A stretch of DNA of 6,339 nucleotides, from contig CBDUZW010000126.1 in the NCBI GenBank assembly GCA_965371805.1, positions 1-6,339 on the forward strand, written 5' to 3'. A model generated the notes under the pieces. That model was not told where the DNA came from and did not search any database. It worked only from the letters and a program-made list of their open reading frames with translations. Made by a program: the position numbers and the translations under genes. The stretch comes from JAOZTV01 sp965371805. Its GTDB lineage: Bacteria; Acidobacteriota; Aminicenantia; UBA2199. The first letter of the stretch is position 1; the number at the start of each line of letters is the position of its first letter. Positions 1 to 6,252 of the stretch are shown here, one piece after another.

Positions 1-54
1 GTGATTAAAAATTCTTTTAAATCTAATATGTTATGGACTCGTACAATTATTTGA
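1..54 (+). CDS. Possible C-terminal tail of an upstream gene (partial)
   Basis: The first reading frame is open from the left edge and closes at a TGA at 52-54, giving 17 residues that end in LWTRTII. It could be the end of a gene lying mostly outside the window. The other two plus frames contain stops at positions 2-4 and 6-8, so this is the only plus frame that can carry a tail to this point. Seventeen codons are too few to identify a family, and chance openness of this length is common. The call rests only on frame openness and the lack of a competing feature. Confidence 0.25.
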   Translation: MIKNSFKSNMLWTRTII

Positions 55-79
55 CTAAAAAATGAAAATAATGGAAAAT
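51..79 (+). promoter_or_regulatory. Candidate sigma-70 promoter upstream of the membrane-protein gene
   Basis: TTGACT at 51-56 matches five of six bases of the -35 consensus. With a 17-base spacer, GAAAAT at 74-79 matches four of six at -10. Transcription would then start near 86, leaving a leader of about 20 bases that includes the GTGAGG ribosome site at 95-100. The -10 is weak and the region is A/T-rich, so a chance match is possible. The placement before a likely three-gene operon is what makes it plausible. Confidence 0.4.
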
Positions 80-105
80 ATACCTTATATGAAAGTGAGG
101 TATTT

Positions 106-993
106 ATGAAAAATTGGAAAAAAAGTGTTTTATACTGGATTATGGCAATATTCTTTGCTGTTTTAATAATGATATTTCAACGGATGACTGGTCCGACTCA
201 TCCTGTTAAGGCAAACGAAACAATTAAAGGTGAAAAAGTTTTTTATAAGTTTTTAAGAAGTTCAACTGCGCTAAAACCACTTAAAGTGTCGATTAATGTA
301 AAAAATAAAAATTTAGACGGTTATTTATATTCTAAGAGATATGATAGGGTTAATAAATATGAATGGGATATAAAAAAGATGGAAAGATCTGAGGATATTC
401 TGTCTGGAGAGATCAAGGGTGAAGATATAGCTGGAAAAGTTGAGTATTTAATTAAATTGATTACCAGGGATACAAAGGAAGAATTTCACTTAAATGAAGG
501 TAAATCTGTAATCGCAAGATTTAAGGGAGCAGTTCCACTTGTCTATCTTTTATCTCACATTATATTTATGATATTAGGATTTATTTTTGCAATGAGAACC
601 CTGCTTGAGACATTCAGGAAAGATGGTAATTACTTTAACCTGGTTAACTGGACCCTGGGAATTGTTTTTTTAGGTGGAATGATACTGGGACCTATAGTTC
701 AATACTATGCATTTAATGATTTATGGACAGGTATTCCATTTGGAACTGATCTTACAGACAACAAAACGCTTATTGCATTTATTTTTTGGGTAATTGCATT
801 TTTTCTGAAGAAAAAAAGTAAATTCTGGGTAATACTAGCAGTACTTATAATGTTAATCGTTTACTCAATTCCGCACTCAGCATTTGGCTCTGAAAGGAAT
901 TATAAAACCGGTACTATGAATAACAAATATTCAAAAGTTCAATTGGATTTTAAAAAAGATAAAAAAAGTGAAAAACTAAAATTTCTTACTTAG
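106..993 (+). CDS. Multi-pass inner-membrane protein with an extracytoplasmic domain, function unknown
   Basis: I do not recognise a characterised family, but the gene is credible. It has a GTGAGG ribosome site at 95-100, five bases before the ATG, and coherent protein architecture over 295 residues. An N-terminal membrane helix or signal anchor (about 7-25) is followed by a conspicuous motif, QRMTGPTHPV (25-34). A charged soluble segment with beta-strand character (about 35-140) follows, probably outside the cytoplasm. Four further hydrophobic helices lie at about 144-164, 181-200, 220-235 and 239-255. A loop with the sequence WTGIPFGTDLTDNKT (207-221) between helices looks like a conserved signature because it is rich in G, P, D and W. 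The C-terminal 35 residues are lysine-rich and probably cytoplasmic or peripheral. It starts a co-directional cluster with the YeiH-family permease 67 bases downstream. Function is not assigned: a sensor, assembly factor or redox-associated membrane protein cannot be told apart from sequence alone. Confidence 0.85.
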   Translation: MKNWKKSVLYWIMAIFFAVLIMIFQRMTGPTHPVKANETIKGEKVFYKFLRSSTALKPLKVSINVKNKNLDGYLYSKRYDRVNKYEWDIKKMERSEDILSGEIKGEDIAGKVEYLIKLITRDTKEEFHLNEGKSVIARFKGAVPLVYLLSHIIFMILGFIFAMRTLLETFRKDGNYFNLVNWTLGIVFLGGMILGPIVQYYAFNDLWTGIPFGTDLTDNKTLIAFIFWVIAFFLKKKSKFWVILAVLIMLIVYSIPHSAFGSERNYKTGTMNNKYSKVQLDFKKDKKSEKLKFLT

Positions 994-1003
994 TTTTGAT
1001 AGA

Positions 1004-1025
1004 TATATTTTTTTTCTAAAATATA
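1004..1025. repeat. All-A/T inverted repeat between the membrane protein and permease genes
   Basis: TATATTTT (1004-1011) and AAAATATA (1018-1025) form a perfect eight-base-pair inverted repeat around a six-base loop. It has no G-C pairs and no T-tract follows on either strand, so it is not a convincing intrinsic terminator. In sequence this A/T-rich it may be chance. At most it could weakly attenuate transcription between the first and second genes of the cluster. Confidence 0.2.
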
Positions 1026-1060
1026 AAACCTGCTTAATTGAGGTGTATGATTAAAACAAT

Positions 1061-2056
1061 ATGAGAAAAATCATAAGGTCATCATATGGAATAATCTTAT
1101 GTGTTATTATTGGAATAATAGCATTATTCTTATCCCAATATCTTCCAATTGGCGCGATTACTATCTCAATTATTCTGGGAATTTTAATTGGAAATTTTAT
1201 AAAAATTGGAGAAGTCTTTGAAAAAGGAATTCGAACAAGTGAAAAACAAATATTAGCATTTGCAATTGCCTTAATGGGAGTTAATCTTAATTTTCTTATT
1301 TTGAAAGAACTTGGATATAAATCAATTTTTATAATAATTATTGCAATGACCATAACAATTTTTTCATCAATTGCTTTAGCAGGAATTTTTAAATTTGACA
1401 GAAAATTCGCACTTCTTATAGGCATAGGAAATGGTATTTGTGGGAGCTCCGCTATAGCTGCTACTAAAGAGATAATTGGTGTAGATAAAGAAAAGGTAGG
1501 TTTATCTATAACAATTATAAATTTTTTAGGAACAATAGGTATCTTTTTACTCCCATTTCTTGATACATTTGTTTTTAAATTTTCTGATATAAACTCAGGG
1601 CTTCTAATTGGAAACACTTTGCAGGCAGTAGGCCAGGTGGTAGCATCCGGATTCTCTATTAGTGAATCAGCCGGACAAACAGCAACTATAGTAAAAATGG
1701 CACGAATATTGATGTTGACACCAGTTATATTAATTCTTATTTTTGTTTTTCTAAAAAAAAACAAAGGAAAGGATAGGGACAATAATGTAAAAAAACCCGG
1801 TATTCCAATTTTTATTATTGGATTTATTTTGTTTTCTTTAATACCGACCTTTGGGTTATTATCTGAAAATCATATAAAGATAGTGAGTAAAATCAGCAAA
1901 CTTTCGCTTATCGTAGCAATGGCTGGAATAGGTTTAAGGATAACCTTTGCCAGCATAGTAAAAAATGGAAAATCCGCTTTACTGATAGGAAGTATAATAT
2001 TTCTTATTCAAATAATATTCAGTAGCAGCATGATTTTCATGTTCTTAAAACAATGA
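1061..2056 (+). CDS. YeiH-family putative sulfate exporter (UPF0324 / Cons_hypoth698 permease)
   Basis: This is a 331-residue, strongly hydrophobic integral membrane protein of the usual length for the YeiH (UPF0324, PF03601) family. About ten membrane segments can be seen. Family hallmarks are GILIGN (40-45), the central glycine-rich stretch GIGNGICGSSAIAAT (121-135), and GNTLQAVGQVVASG (184-197) followed by the TATIVKMAR segment (207-215). AMAGIGL (286-292) lies near the C-terminus. Family members are annotated as putative sulfate exporters. This comes from association with sulfonate and taurine breakdown genes in some bacteria; transport chemistry is weakly established. No sulfur gene is visible here, so the substrate is open. 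ATG 1061 is the first in-frame start after a TAA at 1052-1054. A GAGGTG ribosome site (1040-1045) sits 15 bases upstream, farther than usual. The gene likely shares a transcript with its neighbours. Confidence 0.93.
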   Translation: MRKIIRSSYGIILCVIIGIIALFLSQYLPIGAITISIILGILIGNFIKIGEVFEKGIRTSEKQILAFAIALMGVNLNFLILKELGYKSIFIIIIAMTITIFSSIALAGIFKFDRKFALLIGIGNGICGSSAIAATKEIIGVDKEKVGLSITIINFLGTIGIFLLPFLDTFVFKFSDINSGLLIGNTLQAVGQVVASGFSISESAGQTATIVKMARILMLTPVILILIFVFLKKNKGKDRDNNVKKPGIPIFIIGFILFSLIPTFGLLSENHIKIVSKISKLSLIVAMAGIGLRITFASIVKNGKSALLIGSIIFLIQIIFSSSMIFMFLKQ

Positions 2057-2082
2057 AAATTGAAAACTTAAATATAAAAATG

Positions 2083-2102
2083 AGAAGGAAACAATCACTT
2101 TG
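2083..2102 (+). promoter_or_regulatory. Ribosome binding site and TTG start of the methyltransferase gene
   Basis: The purine block AGAAGGAAA begins at 2083 and lies about ten bases before a TTG at 2100. The nearby ATG at 2080-2082 is in another frame and reaches a stop within ten codons. The first in-frame ATG is 20 codons downstream, at residue 21, and lacks a comparable ribosome site. UUG is therefore the preferred initiation codon for this gene. Confidence 0.6.
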
Positions 2103-3161
2103 GATATAGATATAAACAGGCCTGAACCAATTAAATTGAACATTGATCCTGTCTCTTTAATGGGTCAGATGGACCCCCAAATAGCGATTAAAGAGCTTCT
2201 AAAAAGGAACTATGTTTTAGTTGAAGATTTTTATAGTACTGGACTAACTCTATTAAATGAATTAAAGAGGTATATAAAGAATAAACATTCAAAAAATTCT
2301 TTTCAGGGACAGAGAGATTTTCGTGAGATTTATCATGAATTATCAAATAGAATATTGCTGAAGATCTCTAATAATAAATTAGTCGTAAAAAAAGCACCAG
2401 AAGTTGGATGGCTAAAAACATTGTATCCGGATATGAGTGATTTCATACTTTCCTTTCCAAAAGTTCAGGGTTTAAATAGTTCCTGGCAATGGTATAAAAA
2501 AGGGATTTTTATTCCTGTATTAGGTAAAAAAATTTATCCTTATTTTGGAAACTACTTCCCAACTCGATTTGAACATTTAGAATTATTTGAAGAGTGGTTA
2601 GCAAAATACAGAGGGGAAAAAAAATCTGCCTTTGATATTGGTATTGGAAGTGGTATTCTTTCTTTTCAATTATTGCAACATGGATTTGAGAAAGTAATTG
2701 GAACCGATATAAATCCCAATTCAATAATTGGACTTAATGAAGCCATTAGTAAAAACCCTAAATACTCTAACCTGGATTTAATTTATGGGGATTTATTTGC
2801 AAATAGTGACAGTCTTACAGAATTAATTGTATTTAATCCACCCTGGTTGCCTGCAGGCAAGAAGATTAGAGGTTTAGATGCAGCAATATACTATAATTCA
2901 AGCTTATTTTCTGATTTTTTTAAAAAAGCCAAGAGAAGGCTAAAGCCTGACGGAAAACTGGTTCTTTTATTTTCAAATTTGGCACAAATAACAAATATGA
3001 GTATAGATAATCCTATTGAACAGGAAATAAATAAAGGTGGTAGATTTAAAAAAGAGTTATTAGTAAAAAAATCAGTAAAGTCTGCATCAAATAAAACAAA
3101 AAGAAGTCAAAATTGGCGGGTCTCTGAATCCGTAGAATTGTGGGTCCTAGCACATCAATAG
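2100..3161 (+). CDS. Class I SAM-dependent methyltransferase with NPPW motif
   Basis: This 353-residue protein has two parts. The N-terminal segment (about 1-155) has no recognised family and contains an amphipathic start, a helical stretch and an aromatic-rich patch (YPYFGNYFPTRFEH, 146-159). The C-terminal part is a Rossmann-fold methyltransferase. SAM motif I reads FDIGIGSG (178-185), an acidic ribose-binding residue follows in GTDIN (201-205), and the catalytic motif is NPPW (246-249). LKPDGKLVLLFSNL (281-294) fits the late strand of the fold. The [NDS]PP[YFW] tetrapeptide is known from enzymes that methylate planar nitrogens: glutamine amides (PrmC), adenine N6 and guanine N2 (RsmC type). 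A protein or RNA substrate is therefore likely, but which one cannot be told. The overall plan resembles 'small methyltransferase domain' (PF05175) enzymes with a separate substrate-binding N-terminus. It lies 43 bases after the permease and is probably cotranscribed. Translation starts at TTG. Confidence 0.88.
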   Translation: MDIDINRPEPIKLNIDPVSLMGQMDPQIAIKELLKRNYVLVEDFYSTGLTLLNELKRYIKNKHSKNSFQGQRDFREIYHELSNRILLKISNNKLVVKKAPEVGWLKTLYPDMSDFILSFPKVQGLNSSWQWYKKGIFIPVLGKKIYPYFGNYFPTRFEHLELFEEWLAKYRGEKKSAFDIGIGSGILSFQLLQHGFEKVIGTDINPNSIIGLNEAISKNPKYSNLDLIYGDLFANSDSLTELIVFNPPWLPAGKKIRGLDAAIYYNSSLFSDFFKKAKRRLKPDGKLVLLFSNLAQITNMSIDNPIEQEINKGGRFKKELLVKKSVKSASNKTKRSQNWRVSESVELWVLAHQ

Positions 3162-3200
3162 ATAAAAAAACCAATGATCTCTGAATTTATATTTTTCTAT
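3162..3200. terminator. Short convergent gap, possible weak A/T terminator
   Basis: These 39 bases separate the ends of the convergent methyltransferase and outer-membrane protein genes. An imperfect A/T pairing links AATAGATAAAAA (around 3157-3168) with TTTTTCTATT (around 3193-3202), which could give a T-rich 3' end in either direction. There is no G/C-rich stem, so this is a weak candidate. It is listed because the layout needs some transcription end here. Confidence 0.2.
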
Positions 3201-3872
3201 TTACCAAAGGAAGTAATGCACACCAAAACTAAATGTCCATCCATTAAGATCAAGTTTATCAAATCCTTCAAATTCTGATCCAAGAGCTCCTTTTAGATAT
3301 CTGTACTTTCCTTCAATTGAGATACCCAAATTTTTTCCTACTCTTACCATGATACCTGCTTTTCCATTAGCACCAAATGATACTTTTTGAGAAGTTGCAT
3401 AACCTTCATAAATTGATTCATCCGTAAAATTAATAAATTCTCCCCATTGTTCAAATGTCCAGAGATATACTCCACCACCTGCACTTAAGTATGGATAAAC
3501 ATTTCTTCTATATCCAAGTGGAAGTAAATTCAAATTGAATTCAATTGAACTCACATTCAAGCTTAAATTCTGCAAAATCGGGGAGTCATCACTATATGTA
3601 AAATCTCTATACATTGTATTTCTAACTTTTTTATATGTTCCAGCCTCAATATCAACAGACATATTTCTGTTTAAAAAAAACTCATACCCTAAACCATATG
3701 ATGTACCCTGCATATCTGTTTTATTAAGAGCAAGGTTCTGCATATTGATTTCCCAAAGATCTGACTTCATATCAACATTTTGAATACCGATCCTAAAAAA
3801 CAGGTTTTTCCCAAATTGTGAACCAAGGCCAACCAAAGTAAAAAGAATTATAATAATTAAAAATTTCTTCAT
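3201..3872 (-). CDS. Outer-membrane beta-barrel protein (OmpA/OmpW-like small porin-type fold)
   Basis: This 223-residue protein starts with a typical signal peptide: MKK, a hydrophobic core (about 4-15) and small residues GLGS before a probable cleavage site near residue 18. The mature part is built of alternating hydrophobic/polar strands broken by glycine, asparagine and charged turns. Clear strands are LGYEFFLNRNMSVDIEAGTY (61-80), VSSIEFNLNLLPLGYR (107-122), YPYLSAGGGVYLWTF (126-140), LGISIEGKYRYL (182-193) and WTFSFGVHYFLW (212-223). It ends in an aromatic residue (W223) after such a strand, like the C-terminal signal read by the BAM complex. Size and strand number suit an eight-stranded barrel (PF13505-like). 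There are no cysteines and no OmpA-type peptidoglycan domain. A strong AGGAGG site (3878-3883) lies five bases before the ATG. The gene stands alone, facing the aldolase gene across a divergent region. Ligand or physiological role is unknown. Confidence 0.85.
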   Translation of the reverse strand: MKKFLIIIILFTLVGLGSQFGKNLFFRIGIQNVDMKSDLWEINMQNLALNKTDMQGTSYGLGYEFFLNRNMSVDIEAGTYKKVRNTMYRDFTYSDDSPILQNLSLNVSSIEFNLNLLPLGYRRNVYPYLSAGGGVYLWTFEQWGEFINFTDESIYEGYATSQKVSFGANGKAGIMVRVGKNLGISIEGKYRYLKGALGSEFEGFDKLDLNGWTFSFGVHYFLW

Positions 3873-3900
3873 TTTATCCTCCTAATTAATACATGCAATT

Positions 3901-3929
3901 TAAATACCACTAATTAACTTTAATTACAA
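3901..3929 (-). promoter_or_regulatory. Candidate promoter for the outer-membrane protein gene
   Basis: Read on the minus strand, TTGTAA (3929-3924) could be a -35 element, four of six matches. TATTTA (3906-3901) follows after exactly 17 bases as a poor -10, three of six matches. Transcription would start near 3894, about 22 bases before the ATG and just ahead of the AGGAGG site. Position and spacing are suitable but the -10 is weak. Confidence 0.25.
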
Positions 3930-4041
3930 CTTCAATTGTACGGTTTTTAGGTCAGATTTGTTTTCTTCTGTACTAAAAATGAAAAAATATCGAGAACATT
4001 TTATACTATATGCTAAATACAATTAAAAGAACAACTGATTA

Positions 4042-4069
4042 TTGTTTGAATAGTTTTGTATATTATGCT
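4042..4069 (+). promoter_or_regulatory. Candidate promoter for the threonine aldolase gene
   Basis: TTGTTT (4042-4047) as -35 and TATGCT (4064-4069) as -10 are spaced by 16 bases; each matches four of six consensus bases. An alternative -10, TATATT at 4059-4064, matches five of six but lacks a properly spaced -35. Either would give a leader of about 45-55 bases before the ATG at 4122. Confidence 0.3.
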
Positions 4070-4121
4070 AATATTTATCATTAATTGATCAAGGAAAGGG
4101 ATATATTTATAGAGTTTAACA

Positions 4122-5153
4122 ATGACACAATACAGTTTTAAAAGCGATTATATTGAAGGTGCTCATCCAAATATTATAGAAGTCTTTCTTCATACAAATC
4201 TCAACCAGGAAGAAGGGTATGGAGAGGACAAATATTCTTGTGAAGCAATAAAACTTATTCAAAAAAAAATACTTTCTCCAAATGCTGATATTCACTTTGT
4301 TTCTGGAGGCACGCAGGCAAATTTAGTGACCATCTCATCTATTCTCAAGCCATATGAATCTGTTATTGCTGCTAAAACGGGACATATTTGTGTTCATGAG
4401 GCAGGCGCAATTGAGTCAACAGGCCATAAGATAAATACAGTCGATTCAAAAAACGGAAAATTGAACCCCCAACAGATTCAATCAGTTATAGATTTTCATG
4501 AAGATGAACATATGGTAAAACCAAAATTGGTCTTTATTTCAAACTCAACTGAGATCGGAACCGTTTATAAAAAAAAAGAACTCCAAGATTTATCATTATA
4601 TTGTAAAGAGAACAATTTAATTTTATACCTTGATGGAGCTCGTCTTGGTTCTGCCTTAACTTCTAAAGAAAATGATTTAAATTTAGCAGAAATAGCAAGC
4701 TATGTTGATATATTTTATATTGGAGGAACAAAAAACGGAGCCCTGCTTGGAGAAGCAATAGTTATAAATAGAGATGAATTGAAAGATCATTTCAGATATC
4801 ACCTAAAACAGAAGGGTGCTTTACTTGCAAAAGGTAGAATACTGGGAATTCAATTTCTAGAACTGTTCAAAGATGACCTGTTTTTTAAACTTGGAAAGCA
4901 TGCAAATACTATGGCTTCAAAACTCTCTTCCGCTATTGCAAATGCAGGATATGACTTTTTATTGAAACCTGTCTCAAATCAAATATTCCCGATTCTTCCC
5001 AATCAACTTATAGAAAAACTCGAAAAAAAATACGGATTTTATGTTTGGTCAAAAATTAATGAGACAAATTCTGCAATTAGACTCGTAACCTCATGGGCGA
5101 CAAAAGAAGAATTTGTTGATAAATTTATATTAGATTTAAATAAGAATAATTAA
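4122..5153 (+). CDS. Low-specificity L-threonine aldolase / beta-eliminating lyase (PLP enzyme)
   Basis: This 343-residue protein is a fold-type I PLP enzyme of the aromatic amino acid beta-eliminating lyase/threonine aldolase family (PF01212), full length for the family. Threonine aldolases cleave L-threonine or L-allo-threonine to glycine and acetaldehyde in the cytoplasm. Visible hallmarks are SDYIEGAHP (8-16) and GYGEDKY (32-38). The phosphate-binding loop is SGGTQAN (61-67). CVHEAGAIE (90-98) carries the histidine that stacks on the cofactor (H92). LDGARLG (170-176) carries the PLP-nitrogen aspartate (D171) and R174. In GGTKNG (201-206), K204 is the Schiff-base lysine. The conserved C-terminal arginine lies in IRLVTSWAT (319-327). 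All catalytic residues are present, so it should be active. It is ltaE-like in role, but exact substrate preference is not readable. The start is fixed by a stop at 4110-4112 and has only a weak AGAG site. Its end overlaps rsgA by four bases. Confidence 0.93.
   Translation: MTQYSFKSDYIEGAHPNIIEVFLHTNLNQEEGYGEDKYSCEAIKLIQKKILSPNADIHFVSGGTQANLVTISSILKPYESVIAAKTGHICVHEAGAIESTGHKINTVDSKNGKLNPQQIQSVIDFHEDEHMVKPKLVFISNSTEIGTVYKKKELQDLSLYCKENNLILYLDGARLGSALTSKENDLNLAEIASYVDIFYIGGTKNGALLGEAIVINRDELKDHFRYHLKQKGALLAKGRILGIQFLELFKDDLFFKLGKHANTMASKLSSAIANAGYDFLLKPVSNQIFPILPNQLIEKLEKKYGFYVWSKINETNSAIRLVTSWATKEEFVDKFILDLNKNN
5150..5153. other. Overlapping convergent stop codons in a TTAA palindrome
   Basis: TAA at 5151-5153 ends the aldolase gene on the plus strand. 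The complement of TTA at 5150-5152 ends rsgA on the minus strand. The four bases TTAA serve both, leaving no intergenic space, so any terminator for one gene must lie within the other. Confidence 0.9.
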
Positions 5154-6166
5154 TGTTTTTTTTTCTTTTTTAGAGGACTAATGCTTGGAAGGTTTTTTAC
5201 AAATTTAGTCTCCTTGTAAATTTTAATATAGCTATTGAAACGATCTAAAGATAGTTTTCCTTCTTCCACTGCTTTTTTAACATTACATCTTGGTTCACTT
5301 TCATGTTTGCAGTTTTTGAAATAGCAGGAATTGGATAATTCATAAATATCAGAAAAGGAAGACTCTATTTGTGAAGGATCTTCCCATAGCTGCAATTCCC
5401 TCATTCCTGGCGTATCAATAACCAATCCACCCGAAGGCAGGAGTAATAATTGTCTGTTGGTAGTTATATGCCTTCCTTTTGAATCAGCTTCTCTTACCTT
5501 ACCAACTTTTTGCTTATTAGATCCCATAAGTTTATTTACAATAGAGGATTTTCCAACGCCTGATGAACCTAAAAAACAGGCAGTAATTCCGATTTTAAAA
5601 AACGATTTAATAGCATCCAGCCCAGATTCAGTTTTACAACAAATTGGATGAATCTCATAGTCTTTTGATAAAGTCTCAAGTTCTTTAAGAATAGGTTCAA
5701 TGTCATGACAGAGATCTGTTTTATTTAATATAATAACCGGTATTATCCCTTTTTGACTTGTCATTACTATATATCGTTCTAATCTTCTCAGGTTGTAATT
5801 TCCATCCAGTCCCTGAACAATAAACGCATAATCAATATTTGAAGCAATAATCTGTTCTTTTGCACTTCTGCCGCTTACTTTTCTGGACAGATAATTTTTG
5901 CGGGTAATTATATCCTGAATAATAACTTTCTTATCATTGACCATTTTTTTGATTAAAACCCAGTCTCCAACAACGGGGAAGCCCTCCCTCCCTCCTCTAA
6001 AAAACTTACCTGCTAATTTAGCCTGCAACTCACCATTTTCACCAAGAACAGAAAATATATCCTTATATATTGTACTTATACGGGCTACATTATAATCTTT
6101 AGAAATATTGGATTTAGGATATTTAAAGAAAGAATTCCACCCCAGATCGTCTAATGTATTTTGCAA
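5150..6166 (-). CDS. rsgA: Small ribosomal subunit biogenesis GTPase RsgA (YjeQ), TTG start
   Basis: RsgA is a GTPase that binds the 30S subunit late in assembly, checks the decoding region and releases RbfA. The 338-residue protein shows the family order. An N-terminal OB-fold (about 35-90, including GKFFRGG and VVGDWV) precedes a circularly permuted G domain. In it NKTD (G4, 148-151) comes before the P-loop GSSGVGKS (200-207), the switch I region GRHITTNRQ (231-239) and DTPG (G3, 251-254). A zinc-binding C-terminus has Cys281, Cys286, His288 and Cys294. A longer frame reaches an ATG at 6238, but that ATG has no ribosome site. The TTG at 6166 follows GGGAGG (6180-6175) by eight bases, and the protein then begins QNTLDDLGWNSFF, as RsgA homologues typically do. 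The C-terminus is a KKKKKH tail coded by A-runs. The gene converges on the aldolase gene and has its own promoter. Confidence 0.93.
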   Translation of the reverse strand: MQNTLDDLGWNSFFKYPKSNISKDYNVARISTIYKDIFSVLGENGELQAKLAGKFFRGGREGFPVVGDWVLIKKMVNDKKVIIQDIITRKNYLSRKVSGRSAKEQIIASNIDYAFIVQGLDGNYNLRRLERYIVMTSQKGIIPVIILNKTDLCHDIEPILKELETLSKDYEIHPICCKTESGLDAIKSFFKIGITACFLGSSGVGKSSIVNKLMGSNKQKVGKVREADSKGRHITTNRQLLLLPSGGLVIDTPGMRELQLWEDPSQIESSFSDIYELSNSCYFKNCKHESEPRCNVKKAVEEGKLSLDRFNSYIKIYKETKFVKNLPSISPLKKKKKH

Positions 6167-6182
6167 AGTTTGAGCCTCCCTT
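6167..6182 (-). promoter_or_regulatory. Strong ribosome binding site that decides the rsgA start
   Basis: On the minus strand AAGGGAGG (6182-6175) is followed by an eight-base spacer (6174-6167) and then TTG at 6166-6164. This is a near-ideal Shine-Dalgarno arrangement. The upstream in-frame ATG at 6238 is preceded only by A/T sequence. The site therefore supports initiation at UUG with an untranslated leader of roughly 80 bases. Confidence 0.75.
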
Positions 6183-6252
6183 AAATGTGTAGAAAAAATC
6201 AACAAGTTTATGAATTTTACATATTGTAGATTATTCATATATAAGAATCTAT

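Larger units (their letters stand above)
3873..4121. promoter_or_regulatory. Divergent intergenic region between the outer-membrane protein and aldolase genes
   Basis: This 249-base region contains no credible gene and should carry promoters for both flanking genes. It is very A/T-rich. TAATTA occurs three times near the outer-membrane gene (3883-3888, 3911-3916, 3921-3926), the last two ten bases apart. TTGATCAA (4085-4092) is a perfect palindrome shortly before the aldolase gene. Nothing here is specific enough to name an operator, riboswitch or RNA gene. Confidence 0.6.

Noticed and set aside
994..1060. Intrinsic terminator after the first gene
   Set aside because: The T-run at 1008-1015 comes before, not after, the pairing half AAAATATA. 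The stem has no G-C pairs, so a functional terminator is unlikely.
1051..1782. Long minus-strand open frame (243 codons) opposite the permease gene
   Set aside because: It is antisense to a clear YeiH-family protein. Its translation is low-complexity, rich in I, P and K, as expected from the reverse of a hydrophobic A/T-rich gene. It shows no family motif.
2509..2724. Minus-strand open frame of 71 codons inside the methyltransferase gene
   Set aside because: It lies across SAM motif I of a well-supported gene and has no recognisable domain of its own.
3535..3783. Plus-strand open frame of 82 codons inside the outer-membrane protein gene
   Set aside because: It is antisense to beta-barrel coding sequence that has a strong ribosome site and signal peptide. 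The frame has no supporting motif.
5457..5651. Plus-strand open frame of 64 codons inside rsgA
   Set aside because: It covers the complement of the P-loop and switch region, so conservation there belongs to rsgA.
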